Source of the DNA: Mesonia maritima
GTDB lineage: Bacteria; Bacteroidota; Bacteroidia; Flavobacteriales; Flavobacteriaceae
Assembly (NCBI RefSeq): GCF_042433895.1
Contig: NZ_JBHLUA010000012.1
Span: forward strand, 868,001-932,000
Reading direction: 5' to 3'
DNA length: 64,000 nucleotides
The notes under the pieces are model-generated. The model was not told the DNA's origin. It saw only the letters and a list, made by a program, of their open reading frames with translations, and made no database searches. The position numbers and the translations under genes were made by a program. Positions 43,318-53,717 of this stretch are shown piece after piece. Position 1 is the stretch's first letter. Each line of letters starts with the position of its first letter.

Positions 43318-46300
43318 ATGAAAACAAAAAAGTACATCCGCGTTTTCCTAAAAAGGTTTTTGTTGATAGCCTTAATATTACAAGGGGGAGTTGGCTTAAA
43401 ACCGGCGAACCTGTTTGCACAACAACAATATGATGTTAAACTTGGTTGGGAGAACCAAACTGCCTGCTCTATTTATGATGACAGGAAAGAGGGAGAAAAC
43501 CTAAGCCTTTTAGAAGATTTGGAAGAAACTGATTGTATCCGTGTCTGTGAAGGGGCAGAAGCTCACTATTGGGTGTCAGGGAGTGATGTGGGAAATATCT
43601 CATCTGTGGACTGGTCTGTAATAGGAGGTAATTACACCACACAACCTGGAGGGCTCGGTATAGACGTTGATTGGAATAATGCTGGGGCTAATGCAATGGT
43701 ACACATGGCAGTTACGATGAATGATGGTACTGTTGTAGAGGGAGGTCTCTGTGTAGAGACTTTGGATAAACCTACGGCAAAATTTATGATACCTCCTCAA
43801 CCTGATAACGCAAATGCTTGTGTAAACCAAGAGGTCTTTTTTACCAATCTTTCCTACCCTAATTCTGGAGGACAATTAGTAGCCTTTCATTGGGACTTTG
43901 GTGATGGAAATACTTCAACTGCCTTTGAGCCGGTACACACTTATACAGGAGCAGGTACTTATACCGTGAAACTTAAGGTTTGGAATGAATGTAATTGTTT
44001 TGATATTTATGAAATAAAAATAACAGTAAAGGATTGGGGAGCACCTCCAGAAATTTCTTGTCCGACGGTTACTTGTGAAAATAGTGTGGAACGTTATGAA
44101 GCAATATCGGAAGGTTGTGATAATTTTAGTTGGGAGATAGAAGGTGGTACTATTTTAAGCGGACAAGGTTCTCCGTCTATTGAAGTACAATGGGACGACG
44201 TCGATCCTCACACAGGGTTTGGCTGGGTTAACTTAATAGAAGAATGCCCAGGAGTATGCCCCACACCAACCAAGGCAAAAGTACCGGTTATATTAGAAAA
44301 AATTCCTATTCAGGGAGATCCAACCATATGTAGGGATAATCAACATCGTTATAGTATTCCTAAGTGGCCCACTACCGAGGTTGAATGGGTGTTGACTGAT
44401 ATGGGCGGTGCTGATTACAGTCAATACCTTACTTATAGTAACCAACGAAATGAAATATTAGTTACACCAAATGCAAATTTACCTTTAGGACAATTTACGC
44501 TTAAGGCAATTTATAACAATACGTTGAAGCAATGTAGTGGGGTCGGGGAAATTATTATAAACCTATTAGGAGAACCTCATGAAATTACTGGACCTAAACA
44601 GATATGTATAGAAGAAGAAGTAGAATATAGTACTGTTGACCCTTTATCCAATACACAATGGACATTAAAAAACAATGCAGGGCAAGTACTAACTACACAA
44701 ACCGGAGCAGATTTTATCTTTTCTTTCTCTAATCCCGGTAATTATCTATTAATAGCTAATCATCCTAGCCGATGTCCCGGTGAAGCCTATACTATTTTAG
44801 TACAAGATCCACCGTCTACTCCTCAGGGAGATTTTGATTTACCGGAGGAGGTATGCCCGGGAATGACTTATACTATAGGGTTTACCAATACAGATTCAGG
44901 TGTAAATCCAGAGGACTATATTATAGAGTGGGGGATTGAAAATGGAGAAATAACCGGAAACCCTACAGGAGATGAAACAGAGGTTGTTTTTGACAGTAAT
45001 CCTTCTGGGAATTATACTGTTTCAGTACAGTACATTATGAAAAATAATCCTTTTTGTCCATCAGCGCCTTTGGTTTCTGGTATCCTCCCTTTAATAGAGG
45101 TGAACACGGAAATTGAACACTATGAGCCTATTTCTGGAAATGTTCTTAATACCACTACTTTTTGTACCAGTACGGAAGCCAATTTTAGGGTTGACGAGTT
45201 GGAAGGAGATATATACGAATGGGGTTTTAATCCTTCAAATTTCGGTAGTATTGTTCAAGGACAGGATACCCCTGAAGTATTGGTTAATATACATGAAATA
45301 TCACAAGGAACGACTACGGGGTTTTTGACGTTGAGAGTTCAAAGGTGTGGGGAATGGTTTGATATTAATGCTTATGAAATCGAAAAAACTGGTTCTCCAA
45401 CTATTAGTTGGAATCCACCTTCTCAGATTTGTGCTGGTAAAAATTTCATGATTAATTTTAGTGCTAATATCGGAAGTCAGCAACTTGGTTCTTTTGAAGA
45501 GGCTACTTTAGATTTTGGTAATGGGCAAGTTTTTACGAACCCTGCTTCTACTGGAGCTTTTCAGTGGACTTTTCAAAATCTGTCTTATGATAATATTGTT
45601 AATGGACCTACCAACTACAATATGACTCTTACCCTTGAAGGACCTGATGGATGTACAAATGTGGCTTTTGAAAGTCATCAAATTACTGTTATTCCTACTC
45701 CGGTGGCTACAATATCGGCTAGTGATCCAACAGTAACCTATTGTGAAGAATCTGACATACCCTCTAATTTGATACTTACGGCAACTGAAACTGGTGGGAT
45801 TGTGAATGTAGGTAATTGGGAGTGGTATCGCAATGGGGGGGCAACCCCTGTAGGTACTGGAGTAACCTATCAGGTTACTCAATTTGGGAATTATACAGTA
45901 AAAGCTATTGGTGCCAATGGATGTTCAGATACATCTTCTGTTTATAGTATTAGAAAACTTGGATGTGGCGGAGGAACATCTTCTTGTAATGAATCAATTG
46001 AAATTGATAGTACCTCCTGGGTAGATTGTGATACCGTAGAAGTAAATTTTAGTTATTCCTCGCTACCCAATCAAATAAGTTGGAGTGTGGAACCTGGCTC
46101 AGGACTTGATTTTGTATCTTCTTCGGGAAATACTGCTATTTTTGAGTCTAGTCTTCCTGGCAATTATTCAATCACTGCACTTGCATCATGGAATTGTGGG
46201 AATAAAAGAGCTTCTGAATCCGTATTGGTGGCACATCAGGTTCAATTGGATTATAGTATATCGTGTAATACTATTATTGGAGGATATGATGTTACACTCC

Positions 46301-48354
46301 ATAACGATTCTCCCTATGTGTCAGGACATGCGCCTGATGAAACCATTTTTTATGTAGATAGTGGAGCTACTTCTTTTTCAAATTATGAAGATGAAATTAC
46401 AGTCAACGTACCTCCCGGTTCTCACACCTTTCAGTTGGAAATAGGCAACAATGCGAGTAATTTTCCCAGCTGTACCTCCAATTTAATATCGGTAGACTTG
46501 ACATCACCTACAGCAGAATTTAGTATCCCTTCAGAGGTTTGCAAAGGAGAACCTTTTAACTTGGTTCCAGACAATACCAATCCAGGCGACACTTATCTTT
46601 GGGAGTTTAACGGAACGACAGATACTAGGGAACAGGTAGAAGTAACTTTAGGTGAATCTCCTCTTACACTTATTTCTCTTGTCGTTACCGATCCTTGGGG
46701 ATGTTCTGCTGAATTTATTAAACCAATAACTGTAAATGCACCTAACTTTATAGGTGATATCACGGGGCATGAAGGATCGGTTTGTAAAGGAGAAACCGTA
46801 ACATTATCGTATGATTATGATCCTCAAGGTGGAGGTGATCTTCCGGTTGCTTATCAATGGGTGTTTAATGGCGATGAAATTACGGGGGCAACCAGCCCCA
46901 CCTATCAAACGACTGTTCCAGGTCTGTACAATTTATGGCTCACGGATAGTGATGGTTGTTCAGCTTGGTTGGAAGAGCCCGTTTCAGTAAGTTTTACAAG
47001 TCCTTCAGAAGTGTTGATCAGCGGGCCTAGTCAAGTTTGTGAAGGGGAAACGTACTTACTAAATGGGTTTACCAGCAATGAGGGAGTCCCTCGACGTTGG
47101 TTACGCAATGGAAGTTCGATTACCCCTTGGAGTGTCAATACTCCGTTGGAAATAGAAGAAACACCCACTAATACTGGAGTTTATACTTATACCTTAGAGG
47201 TTGGGGGGGATTGCCCCAACGAAACGGATTTTACAGTAGAAGTGTTCCCGACTCCTGAACCCGGAGGAGTTGGTGTAGAAGTAGCGTTTCAGGTAGCCTG
47301 TGATCCTTTTGAAGTGACCATGACCATAACCAATCCAGATTCTAATGGTGCGTATAGTTGGACGAATGGGGATGCAGGTATACAAACCACTATATATCGT
47401 AGTGGAAGATTAGGGGTTACTTACATCAATGAAAACGGGTGTAGTACTACAAAGGAAATACAGGTACCTCAGTTCCCGGACGAGCATTTGTGGGTTTTCC
47501 CAACTGGTTGTATTGAGGCTTGTGAAAGAGAAAAACTTAATACCTCCTACGTAATAGGCCCGCTACCTGATTTTCATGCTTATGCGTGGTTATGGAATTC
47601 TAGCGGTACTTCTGGAAGTGGTATGGTTCCCCCTGAAGATATCTATCCAATTGGAGATTTACAATTGCAATTAGATACAAATTTATTTGGTACCGTTTGT
47701 GAGCAAATCAGCGATCCTTTAAATGTTTCTTATGCATCAGGGGCTGGTTGTGAACCTTGTGAACAAGAACTTGAAATAAGGGTTGAGGATATTCATTCTG
47801 GAGATAATTACCCTTTCTTGTCTTACAATGTTCATCTTATTTTGAACAACCCCTATCCTTTCCCTCTAACGTTTCAGTTAAACTCGCCGGATGGAGTCTA
47901 TATTCCGGGTAGTATTACACTGGGAGGGGGTCAAACACAGGTATTTATGGTAGATTTTATTCCCAATACAGGCTTTTCAGGAGGTTCTTCTAATCTTTCT
48001 GTTCAGTTGCTTCGCAGCGGACAGCTTTTTTGCCAACAATCGAAAACATTGAATTTCCCTCCGGCACCATTGCCAAGAATGCCTAAGAATACACGGGTAG
48101 AATCAGTATTTTCTTTATCCCCTAATCCGGCAGATCGCATAACAACAGTGCATTATGATTTAGGGAAGCTTTCGGTTTCGAGAGGAACAGCAACCCTGTA
48201 TAACTTGAAAGGTGTAGCCTTAAGAAAAGTAGAGGTAAGCAATAATAAAGGACAAGTAGATATAGACCTTTCCGGTCTTTCCTCAGGCACCTATATTGTA
48301 CTGTTGCAAAGTAAGGACGGGTATAAAACCCAAGAATTATTAATCAAGAAATAA
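43318..48354 (+). CDS. Giant PKD/Ig-like surface protein with T9SS sorting domain
   Basis: A 1678-residue exported protein. The signal peptide is long (FLKRFLLIALILQGGVGL ... LFAQ). A canonical PKD domain is near residues 155-240 (HWDFGDGNTST ... HTYTGAGTYTVKLKV), followed by about ten divergent Ig/PKD-like, Cys-containing domains (recurring 'ICEGE', 'VCKGE', 'C..N.FSW', 'Y.W.FNG'). The last ~80 residues (SVFSLSPNPADR ... GTYIVLLQSKDGYKTQELLIKK) are a type A T9SS C-terminal sorting domain, so it is exported by the type IX system and anchored or released at the surface. It is probably an adhesin or scaffold. It lies 39 bp after the preceding giant gene, in the same direction. Confidence 0.88.
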   Translation: MKTKKYIRVFLKRFLLIALILQGGVGLKPANLFAQQQYDVKLGWENQTACSIYDDRKEGENLSLLEDLEETDCIRVCEGAEAHYWVSGSDVGNISSVDWSVIGGNYTTQPGGLGIDVDWNNAGANAMVHMAVTMNDGTVVEGGLCVETLDKPTAKFMIPPQPDNANACVNQEVFFTNLSYPNSGGQLVAFHWDFGDGNTSTAFEPVHTYTGAGTYTVKLKVWNECNCFDIYEIKITVKDWGAPPEISCPTVTCENSVERYEAISEGCDNFSWEIEGGTILSGQGSPSIEVQWDDVDPHTGFGWVNLIEECPGVCPTPTKAKVPVILEKIPIQGDPTICRDNQHRYSIPKWPTTEVEWVLTDMGGADYSQYLTYSNQRNEILVTPNANLPLGQFTLKAIYNNTLKQCSGVGEIIINLLGEPHEITGPKQICIEEEVEYSTVDPLSNTQWTLKNNAGQVLTTQTGADFIFSFSNPGNYLLIANHPSRCPGEAYTILVQDPPSTPQGDFDLPEEVCPGMTYTIGFTNTDSGVNPEDYIIEWGIENGEITGNPTGDETEVVFDSNPSGNYTVSVQYIMKNNPFCPSAPLVSGILPLIEVNTEIEHYEPISGNVLNTTTFCTSTEANFRVDELEGDIYEWGFNPSNFGSIVQGQDTPEVLVNIHEISQGTTTGFLTLRVQRCGEWFDINAYEIEKTGSPTISWNPPSQICAGKNFMINFSANIGSQQLGSFEEATLDFGNGQVFTNPASTGAFQWTFQNLSYDNIVNGPTNYNMTLTLEGPDGCTNVAFESHQITVIPTPVATISASDPTVTYCEESDIPSNLILTATETGGIVNVGNWEWYRNGGATPVGTGVTYQVTQFGNYTVKAIGANGCSDTSSVYSIRKLGCGGGTSSCNESIEIDSTSWVDCDTVEVNFSYSSLPNQISWSVEPGSGLDFVSSSGNTAIFESSLPGNYSITALASWNCGNKRASESVLVAHQVQLDYSISCNTIIGGYDVTLHNDSPYVSGHAPDETIFYVDSGATSFSNYEDEITVNVPPGSHTFQLEIGNNASNFPSCTSNLISVDLTSPTAEFSIPSEVCKGEPFNLVPDNTNPGDTYLWEFNGTTDTREQVEVTLGESPLTLISLVVTDPWGCSAEFIKPITVNAPNFIGDITGHEGSVCKGETVTLSYDYDPQGGGDLPVAYQWVFNGDEITGATSPTYQTTVPGLYNLWLTDSDGCSAWLEEPVSVSFTSPSEVLISGPSQVCEGETYLLNGFTSNEGVPRRWLRNGSSITPWSVNTPLEIEETPTNTGVYTYTLEVGGDCPNETDFTVEVFPTPEPGGVGVEVAFQVACDPFEVTMTITNPDSNGAYSWTNGDAGIQTTIYRSGRLGVTYINENGCSTTKEIQVPQFPDEHLWVFPTGCIEACEREKLNTSYVIGPLPDFHAYAWLWNSSGTSGSGMVPPEDIYPIGDLQLQLDTNLFGTVCEQISDPLNVSYASGAGCEPCEQELEIRVEDIHSGDNYPFLSYNVHLILNNPYPFPLTFQLNSPDGVYIPGSITLGGGQTQVFMVDFIPNTGFSGGSSNLSVQLLRSGQLFCQQSKTLNFPPAPLPRMPKNTRVESVFSLSPNPADRITTVHYDLGKLSVSRGTATLYNLKGVALRKVEVSNNKGQVDIDLSGLSSGTYIVLLQSKDGYKTQELLIKK

Positions 48355-48361
48355 TTGAACT

Positions 48362-50257
48362 ATGGACTTTACAGCACCCCTTAATAGATTACGTTTGCTA
48401 ATAACGTTAATTTCAATATTAACAGTATTACTCTTTCCTCAAGGCCTTTCTGCTCAACAGGGTGATTACGAATGGTCTTGGGCGACCCGGGGTGGGGGTA
48501 GCAGGGCACTTCACAATAGTACCGGGAGCGACCATGCCCAAAAGGTTTATAACATTTCAATTGACGATCATAACAACTATTATTATGTTGCCCAGATAGG
48601 AAGGGAAACTTCTCCTGGTACGGATCCTACTTTTGGAAACACTCCTAATGATACGATTGTTATTCCCACTTATGGAAATGATTCTGGAACCGACCGGAGT
48701 ATCTATTTGGTTTCCACGACCTGTAATGGAACCTTCCGTTGGCACAAAAGTATAGGAGGGAGTGGAGATATTTATGCTGAAGGATTAGGAGTAGATGCTA
48801 ACGGAGGAGTCTACATAGCAGGTAATGTACGTCAAAGTACTACAGGAACCCCTCTACATTATGATCAGGACAGTATTAAAAGTGAAGTAAGCGAAAAAAG
48901 CCTTTCTTTGGTAAAATATGACACTTTAGGGAATTTTCAATGGTTAAAAGAACCTCAAACCAGTGCAGTTGATCCAGAATCTGCAACAAGCGGAGAGATT
49001 TATGTGGAGCCGGATGGGACAGTTCATTGGATGGTGGTGCTTGCCCCCAATGCCAATTTGGAAAATGGGGCAATAGTGGCTCAGGACAATTACTTCCCCC
49101 CAACGGGAACCCAAGTCGGGGATGTCGGAGTAATACGCTATGACAAAAACGGGAACTTTTTGGGCTATACCCGTTTTGATATGGATATGCATGGTGGTAT
49201 ATCCTATTTTTCAAACCGAAGAATAGGGTTTACTTACGATCCTGTATATGAACGATATTACATAGTGGCGGGTACTTTTGGATCGCCAGGGAATTTAGCT
49301 ATTATAGACGGACAAGAAGTAACTGGGCTTTATTATTTAGCCACCTTTGATAGGGATACCGGGAATGTGTCCTGGTGGCATGAACATAATGGTATATACA
49401 ATAACTGGCCTCGGTTAAGGGATATAACTATAGATGATTCCGGAAGTGTTTATGTGGTGGGTTCTTATTTTGGAGGAGATGCAATTGATGATTACTGCGA
49501 ATTTGCAGGACATGCTTTTGAAACAGGTACAGGAGGCCCTTTTTGCATGAAATTTGATAATAATGGACAAATACTTTGGGTAAGTTACCCTGCTGAGGCT
49601 AATCGTGCAGGGGAAAGCATTGCCGTAGGGGAAGACGGAGTTTTTCTAGGGCAGGGGTATGGTACTTTTGGAGGCGGGGGACATTATTGGGACGATGTTT
49701 ATTTTAATCGTCCTTCGGGACATGGAGCTGATCCCGCAGTAATCCACTTGGACACGACAACAGGCGAAGCCTTACACATTTACGATATCTTGGGGCCTGG
49801 GTATGGCGATGACGATGAAATCACGGCGCTTGCCGTGGATAAGCTAGGAAATGTTGTTGTCGGGGGCTATATGACAAGCCCTTGGTTGTTTGATAACCAT
49901 CCCGTAGTGCCTCAAATGGACAAAAGGAGTCCCAACCCCAGTGATTTTTTTATCGCGAAGTTGGGCAAGGATGGAGTGAGCTGTGAAGATGAATGGATGG
50001 CAGTTAAAAAAGCAGCAGACACCGAGATAAAGCTATGGCCCAACCCTACAAAAGGGGAATTGCATATAGACATAGATGGGATTATAAATGATATAAAAGT
50101 ATATGATGTTACAGGACGGATATCCTTATCTGGGCAATCCGTTGAAAAGGGCGCGAACTCCACTGTATTGGATTTAACCGCTTTACCTGCCGGGATATAT
50201 TTTATAAGGATTTCCACTTCAGGTCATCAACAAACTTTTAAAGTAATCAAAGAATAA
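48362..50257 (+). CDS. SBBP/β-propeller-like exported protein with T9SS domain
   Basis: A 631-residue protein. Signal peptide ending LFPQGLSAQQ; then repeated β-blade motifs of the type 'ITIDDSGSVYVVGSYFGG', 'VDANGGVYIAGNV', 'LAVDKLGNVVVGGYM', as in SBBP/beta-propeller proteins (near 40-540). The C-terminus EIKLWPNPTKGELHID ... GIYFIRISTSGHQQTFKVIKE is a type A T9SS sorting domain (near 553-631). Likely a surface or secreted binding protein. It is 7 bp from the upstream gene and probably co-transcribed. Confidence 0.88.
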   Translation: MDFTAPLNRLRLLITLISILTVLLFPQGLSAQQGDYEWSWATRGGGSRALHNSTGSDHAQKVYNISIDDHNNYYYVAQIGRETSPGTDPTFGNTPNDTIVIPTYGNDSGTDRSIYLVSTTCNGTFRWHKSIGGSGDIYAEGLGVDANGGVYIAGNVRQSTTGTPLHYDQDSIKSEVSEKSLSLVKYDTLGNFQWLKEPQTSAVDPESATSGEIYVEPDGTVHWMVVLAPNANLENGAIVAQDNYFPPTGTQVGDVGVIRYDKNGNFLGYTRFDMDMHGGISYFSNRRIGFTYDPVYERYYIVAGTFGSPGNLAIIDGQEVTGLYYLATFDRDTGNVSWWHEHNGIYNNWPRLRDITIDDSGSVYVVGSYFGGDAIDDYCEFAGHAFETGTGGPFCMKFDNNGQILWVSYPAEANRAGESIAVGEDGVFLGQGYGTFGGGGHYWDDVYFNRPSGHGADPAVIHLDTTTGEALHIYDILGPGYGDDDEITALAVDKLGNVVVGGYMTSPWLFDNHPVVPQMDKRSPNPSDFFIAKLGKDGVSCEDEWMAVKKAADTEIKLWPNPTKGELHIDIDGIINDIKVYDVTGRISLSGQSVEKGANSTVLDLTALPAGIYFIRISTSGHQQTFKVIKE

Positions 50258-50286
50258 AAAAACAACTTACCAAAATTAACCTAAAG

Positions 50287-51153
50287 ATGAAAAAAACAAT
50301 TACACTTATCTTAATTACAGCATTTTTATTTTCCTGTAGCAGTGATGATGATACAACCAATCAAAGTATTGAAATTTCAGTAGAAGATTTTGAAACTACA
50401 ATAAATGAGAATCCAGAGGCTAACCAAGTCTTGGGCTCTATTACAGCAAGCACAAATCAAGGTGAACTTGTATTTTCATTAATTGAAGAAAACCCTGATG
50501 GAGCATTTAATATTAATGAAGATACAGGAGAATTATCGGTTAATGATGCATCGTTATTTGACTTTGATAGTAACCCTACTTTAACTGCTATTGCTCAAGT
50601 TGAGAATAATGGAACAACGGCAAACTCTAATATTTTAATCAACCTTATTAATGTACCCAGCGAATGTGAGCAATCTCAAGCTGAAACTGAAAACTTATTT
50701 CAAAATCTAGTGTCCAATGACAATTTTAGCTTTGAAAATACTCTTGATTTAATTACTCACGATTATACCTTCAAAATGGATATAGATGGAGAAATTTGTA
50801 GCATTGGCTATCAAGGAGCAAGCAATTTTGCATATCAAATTAGAATTCTTGATTCATCTGGAAATATTCTATATGACAATAATCATACATTCTCTACAAC
50901 TGTACAAGATTATGTTAGCATAACTCCGGTATCAATAAATGCAAATGAAAAATATACTATACAAAGAATAAGCAATAATGCCACAACTGGGTCTGAGAAG
51001 ATAGGTCCTGTAATTGAAAGTGATGATACATCTATAAATTTTCCGTTTACAGAAGGAGGTTTTACCATTGTCAGTACGCCCTATTTTGATTCTAATATGG
51101 AATTCCCGGGTATCATAATGCCTTATATAACTTTTGGGTTTACTGAAAACTAA
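50287..51153 (+). CDS. Cadherin-like surface lipoprotein
   Basis: A 288-residue lipoprotein: MKKTITLILITAFLFSCSSD with Cys17 lipidated and the SSDDD run typical for Bacteroidota surface export. A cadherin-like domain follows (near 35-125: NENPEANQVLGSITAS ... GAFNINEDTGELSVNDAS ... NNGTTANSNILINL). The C-terminal 150 residues (from PSECEQSQAETENLF) form an unrecognised β-rich domain. It could be an adhesin, a receptor for a neighbouring exoprotein or an immunity-like factor. It lies 29 bp after the T9SS gene. Confidence 0.75.
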   Translation: MKKTITLILITAFLFSCSSDDDTTNQSIEISVEDFETTINENPEANQVLGSITASTNQGELVFSLIEENPDGAFNINEDTGELSVNDASLFDFDSNPTLTAIAQVENNGTTANSNILINLINVPSECEQSQAETENLFQNLVSNDNFSFENTLDLITHDYTFKMDIDGEICSIGYQGASNFAYQIRILDSSGNILYDNNHTFSTTVQDYVSITPVSINANEKYTIQRISNNATTGSEKIGPVIESDDTSINFPFTEGGFTIVSTPYFDSNMEFPGIIMPYITFGFTEN

Positions 51154-51179
51154 ACTAACTAACAACAAAAATTAAACGA

Positions 51180-51806
51180 ATGAAATTAATTAAAATATAT
51201 GCATCACTAATAGTCTTTTTTTTAAGCCTTAGTACGTACAGTCAATATGGCGTTATAGAAATGAAAAATGGAGATAGACTTGAAGTTGCTGACGGTAATT
51301 TTTTAGTAGAAAATGAACAATTAAGATATTATAAAGAAAAGGTAGAATCAAAAGGTTTTTCTCTTTTTGGAATTCGCAGTAAGAAACAAAAACAGGAATA
51401 CCTCGATAAAACTAATGCCGTGAACATCGATGATATTAAAGTTATACATACCCAAGGGGAGTTGTTTGTCGGCAACAAAAAAATAGCAAATTATTCAGGA
51501 ATTAGATATATAAAGATAAAACGTAAGTATCAAGAGTTTTATGTAATAGAAAATGATAAATGTAGTTTGCTGATTAAGAACGAAGGTAGTTTAAGTAATG
51601 CTATATTTTCATATTATGTTCAGGAGGACAATAAAGAGCCTTATATAATACATAAATCAGGAACTGGCTTAGGTCCTAAATATAAACGCAGGTCCAAAAA
51701 ATATTTTAAGGACTGTGAGCCTGCAATGAGGTATATCAAAAAAGACTTAAAGCTGTTAACGCTTCCAAAACTTGTACAGATATATAACAAAAATTGTGCA
51801 GAATAA
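51180..51806 (+). CDS. Secreted protein of unknown function
   Basis: A 208-residue protein with a signal peptide (MKLIKIYASLIVFFLSLSTYSQ). The mature part begins YGVIEMKNGDRLEVADGNFL, a small β-barrel-like start seen in many Bacteroidota periplasmic proteins, and ends with a basic helical region. No catalytic motif is recognised. It lies 26 bp after the cadherin-like lipoprotein gene and probably shares its transcript. The following 182 bp (51807-51988) contain no gene. Confidence 0.65.
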   Translation: MKLIKIYASLIVFFLSLSTYSQYGVIEMKNGDRLEVADGNFLVENEQLRYYKEKVESKGFSLFGIRSKKQKQEYLDKTNAVNIDDIKVIHTQGELFVGNKKIANYSGIRYIKIKRKYQEFYVIENDKCSLLIKNEGSLSNAIFSYYVQEDNKEPYIIHKSGTGLGPKYKRRSKKYFKDCEPAMRYIKKDLKLLTLPKLVQIYNKNCAE

Positions 51807-51988
51807 AGATTTGCAAAAATAAAGCCATCGCAATTATTGAAAATTGTTCTTTTTTTCTCACAAAAGATTAAGAGTTGCCTCTTGGAGTTTACTTTATGAG
51901 GGTAACAGGGAATAATACAGAAGAGACTCGTAAATAAATCGTTAAACAATAAAATAAGGTATATAATTAACCATAAAAAAGACCAAAA

Positions 51989-53713
51989 ATGGATATATCC
52001 AAATTAAAATCATTTATTCAACAACTGTTGTTTATAGCCTTGCTTCTTCAAGGTACTTTAAGTCTTACTCCCGAGAGTCTTTCTGCCCAAGTATACTCCG
52101 ACGAAGAAATAAGTTTTGACCGGGAAAAAGTCCGCGAAATGTTTTTAAGCGATGGGGTGAAAGAAGCTGACTTACATAAAAAAATGACCCTTTACCGGGA
52201 GTCATTGACAGCAGCACATTATCTAGAGCTACAAGATCCTTTACCTGATCCTGTTACTTCGACAGGTTGCGGGAACATTGATTTTAGTGATGGCTTCAAT
52301 AATGAATGGTGTTATAAAAGAGTTGAAAGGCCTTCAGCTCAATGTAATAGTCAAACTTGTGAATGTAACTCAGATGGAGAACCCAACTTTAATGGAGCAA
52401 ACTGTATGAATTTTGGAAGTGGTATAGGAGGGTCTATGGTTTTTGATATTCCATATGATAATAACCCTGATATGTATAATGGGGATATAGGGAATCTTAA
52501 TTTAGATGAGTTTGGACCTAGCATGATTCGAATTGGCAATAGAGTTGCAGGAGCGTGGGTAGAAAGGATAGAAAAAAATATCACTGTAACTGAAGGAAAT
52601 CGTTTGTTATCATATCGCTATGCTGTAGCTTTACAAGATCCTGGGCATTGTAAAGAGGAGCAACCTTATTTTAGGATGTATATTTTAAATCAAAATGGGA
52701 TTAAAATTGATTGTTCTGTATTTGAGGCTACTGCTGGGTTTGAGGGAATAAATTGCACTGGTAGTATATGTTATAAACCAGCTTCCATCAATACTATTGA
52801 TTTATTTGATTTTGTTTCTGTAGGTGATGAAATTACATTAGTGGTTGAAGTGGCAGATTGTACGCGGACAGGACATTACGGTTATGCTTTCTTTGAAGGT
52901 CTTTGTTCGGAAATAGACAGTGCCATAACCGCTAATACTTATGGAGAAGGTTTTTGTGCCGAAGTAGATATTACCTTTAGTGCAACTCAAGATTATTATG
53001 GAGAAGATTTACCTCAATGGAGGATACTTAGTGGAAGTAGCGTAGAAGCCTCGGGGACGGCTGCTTCCATAACGCATAACTTTTCGCAACCTGGGGATTA
53101 TACTATTGAGGTAACTATACCATTGGCGGGTAATGATAATCCAAATTGTAATGCCATTACCTATACCCGGGATATTACTATAGAAGAATGTCCTTGTATA
53201 TGCGAAGACTGCGATTCTTTTACCCCTGTGCCCGGAGAGCGTTATGTAGTAAGCGGGTGGGTGTTGGAAGAGCACAACACCCCTCCTTTATCTTATGAAG
53301 ATACTTATATACGCTTAGGTTTTGAGAGAGTGGATTTTCCATTTTCTAATTCTATCAAATTTCGACCTTCTGGAGATATAATAGATGGTTGGCAAAGGAT
53401 TGTAGGGGAGTTTAGGGTTCCTTCAAACACAGATAGGATAGCAATAAATCTTGTTAATAGTGGTGAAAATGGAGTTGAGGCTTATTTTGACGATATACGT
53501 ATACACCCATTTAACAGTAATTTAAAATCGTTTGTATATGACCAGCAAACCCAACAGTTAATGGCCGAGTTGGATGAAAATAATTATGCTACTTTTTACG
53601 AATATGATAAAGAGGGTGGATTGATACGTATTAAAAAGGAAACAGAGAGAGGAATTTACACTATACAAGAAACCCGTTCAGGAAATTCGGAATTAAGTAA
53701 TATACAAAATTAA
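51989..53713 (+). CDS. Exported protein carrying an Rhs-associated C-terminal module
   Basis: A 574-residue protein. Its signal (KSFIQQLLFIALLLQGTLSL ... SLSAQ) closely resembles that of the PKD protein at 43318. The middle is Cys-rich with an Ig/PKD-like domain (near 320-400; 'SGTAASITHNFSQPGDYTIEVTI'). Residues about 410-515 (PVPGERYVVSGWVLEEHN ... WQRIVGEFRVPSN ... AYFDDIRIHPF) form a carbohydrate-binding-like module, and the last ~60 (SFVYDQQTQQLMAELDENNY, ATFYEYDKEGGLIRIKKETE) are an Rhs/YD-like tail. The module-tail pair normally ends proteins like the one at 37765. No T9SS domain is present. Confidence 0.75.
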   Translation: MDISKLKSFIQQLLFIALLLQGTLSLTPESLSAQVYSDEEISFDREKVREMFLSDGVKEADLHKKMTLYRESLTAAHYLELQDPLPDPVTSTGCGNIDFSDGFNNEWCYKRVERPSAQCNSQTCECNSDGEPNFNGANCMNFGSGIGGSMVFDIPYDNNPDMYNGDIGNLNLDEFGPSMIRIGNRVAGAWVERIEKNITVTEGNRLLSYRYAVALQDPGHCKEEQPYFRMYILNQNGIKIDCSVFEATAGFEGINCTGSICYKPASINTIDLFDFVSVGDEITLVVEVADCTRTGHYGYAFFEGLCSEIDSAITANTYGEGFCAEVDITFSATQDYYGEDLPQWRILSGSSVEASGTAASITHNFSQPGDYTIEVTIPLAGNDNPNCNAITYTRDITIEECPCICEDCDSFTPVPGERYVVSGWVLEEHNTPPLSYEDTYIRLGFERVDFPFSNSIKFRPSGDIIDGWQRIVGEFRVPSNTDRIAINLVNSGENGVEAYFDDIRIHPFNSNLKSFVYDQQTQQLMAELDENNYATFYEYDKEGGLIRIKKETERGIYTIQETRSGNSELSNIQN

Positions 53714-53717
53714 TTAG

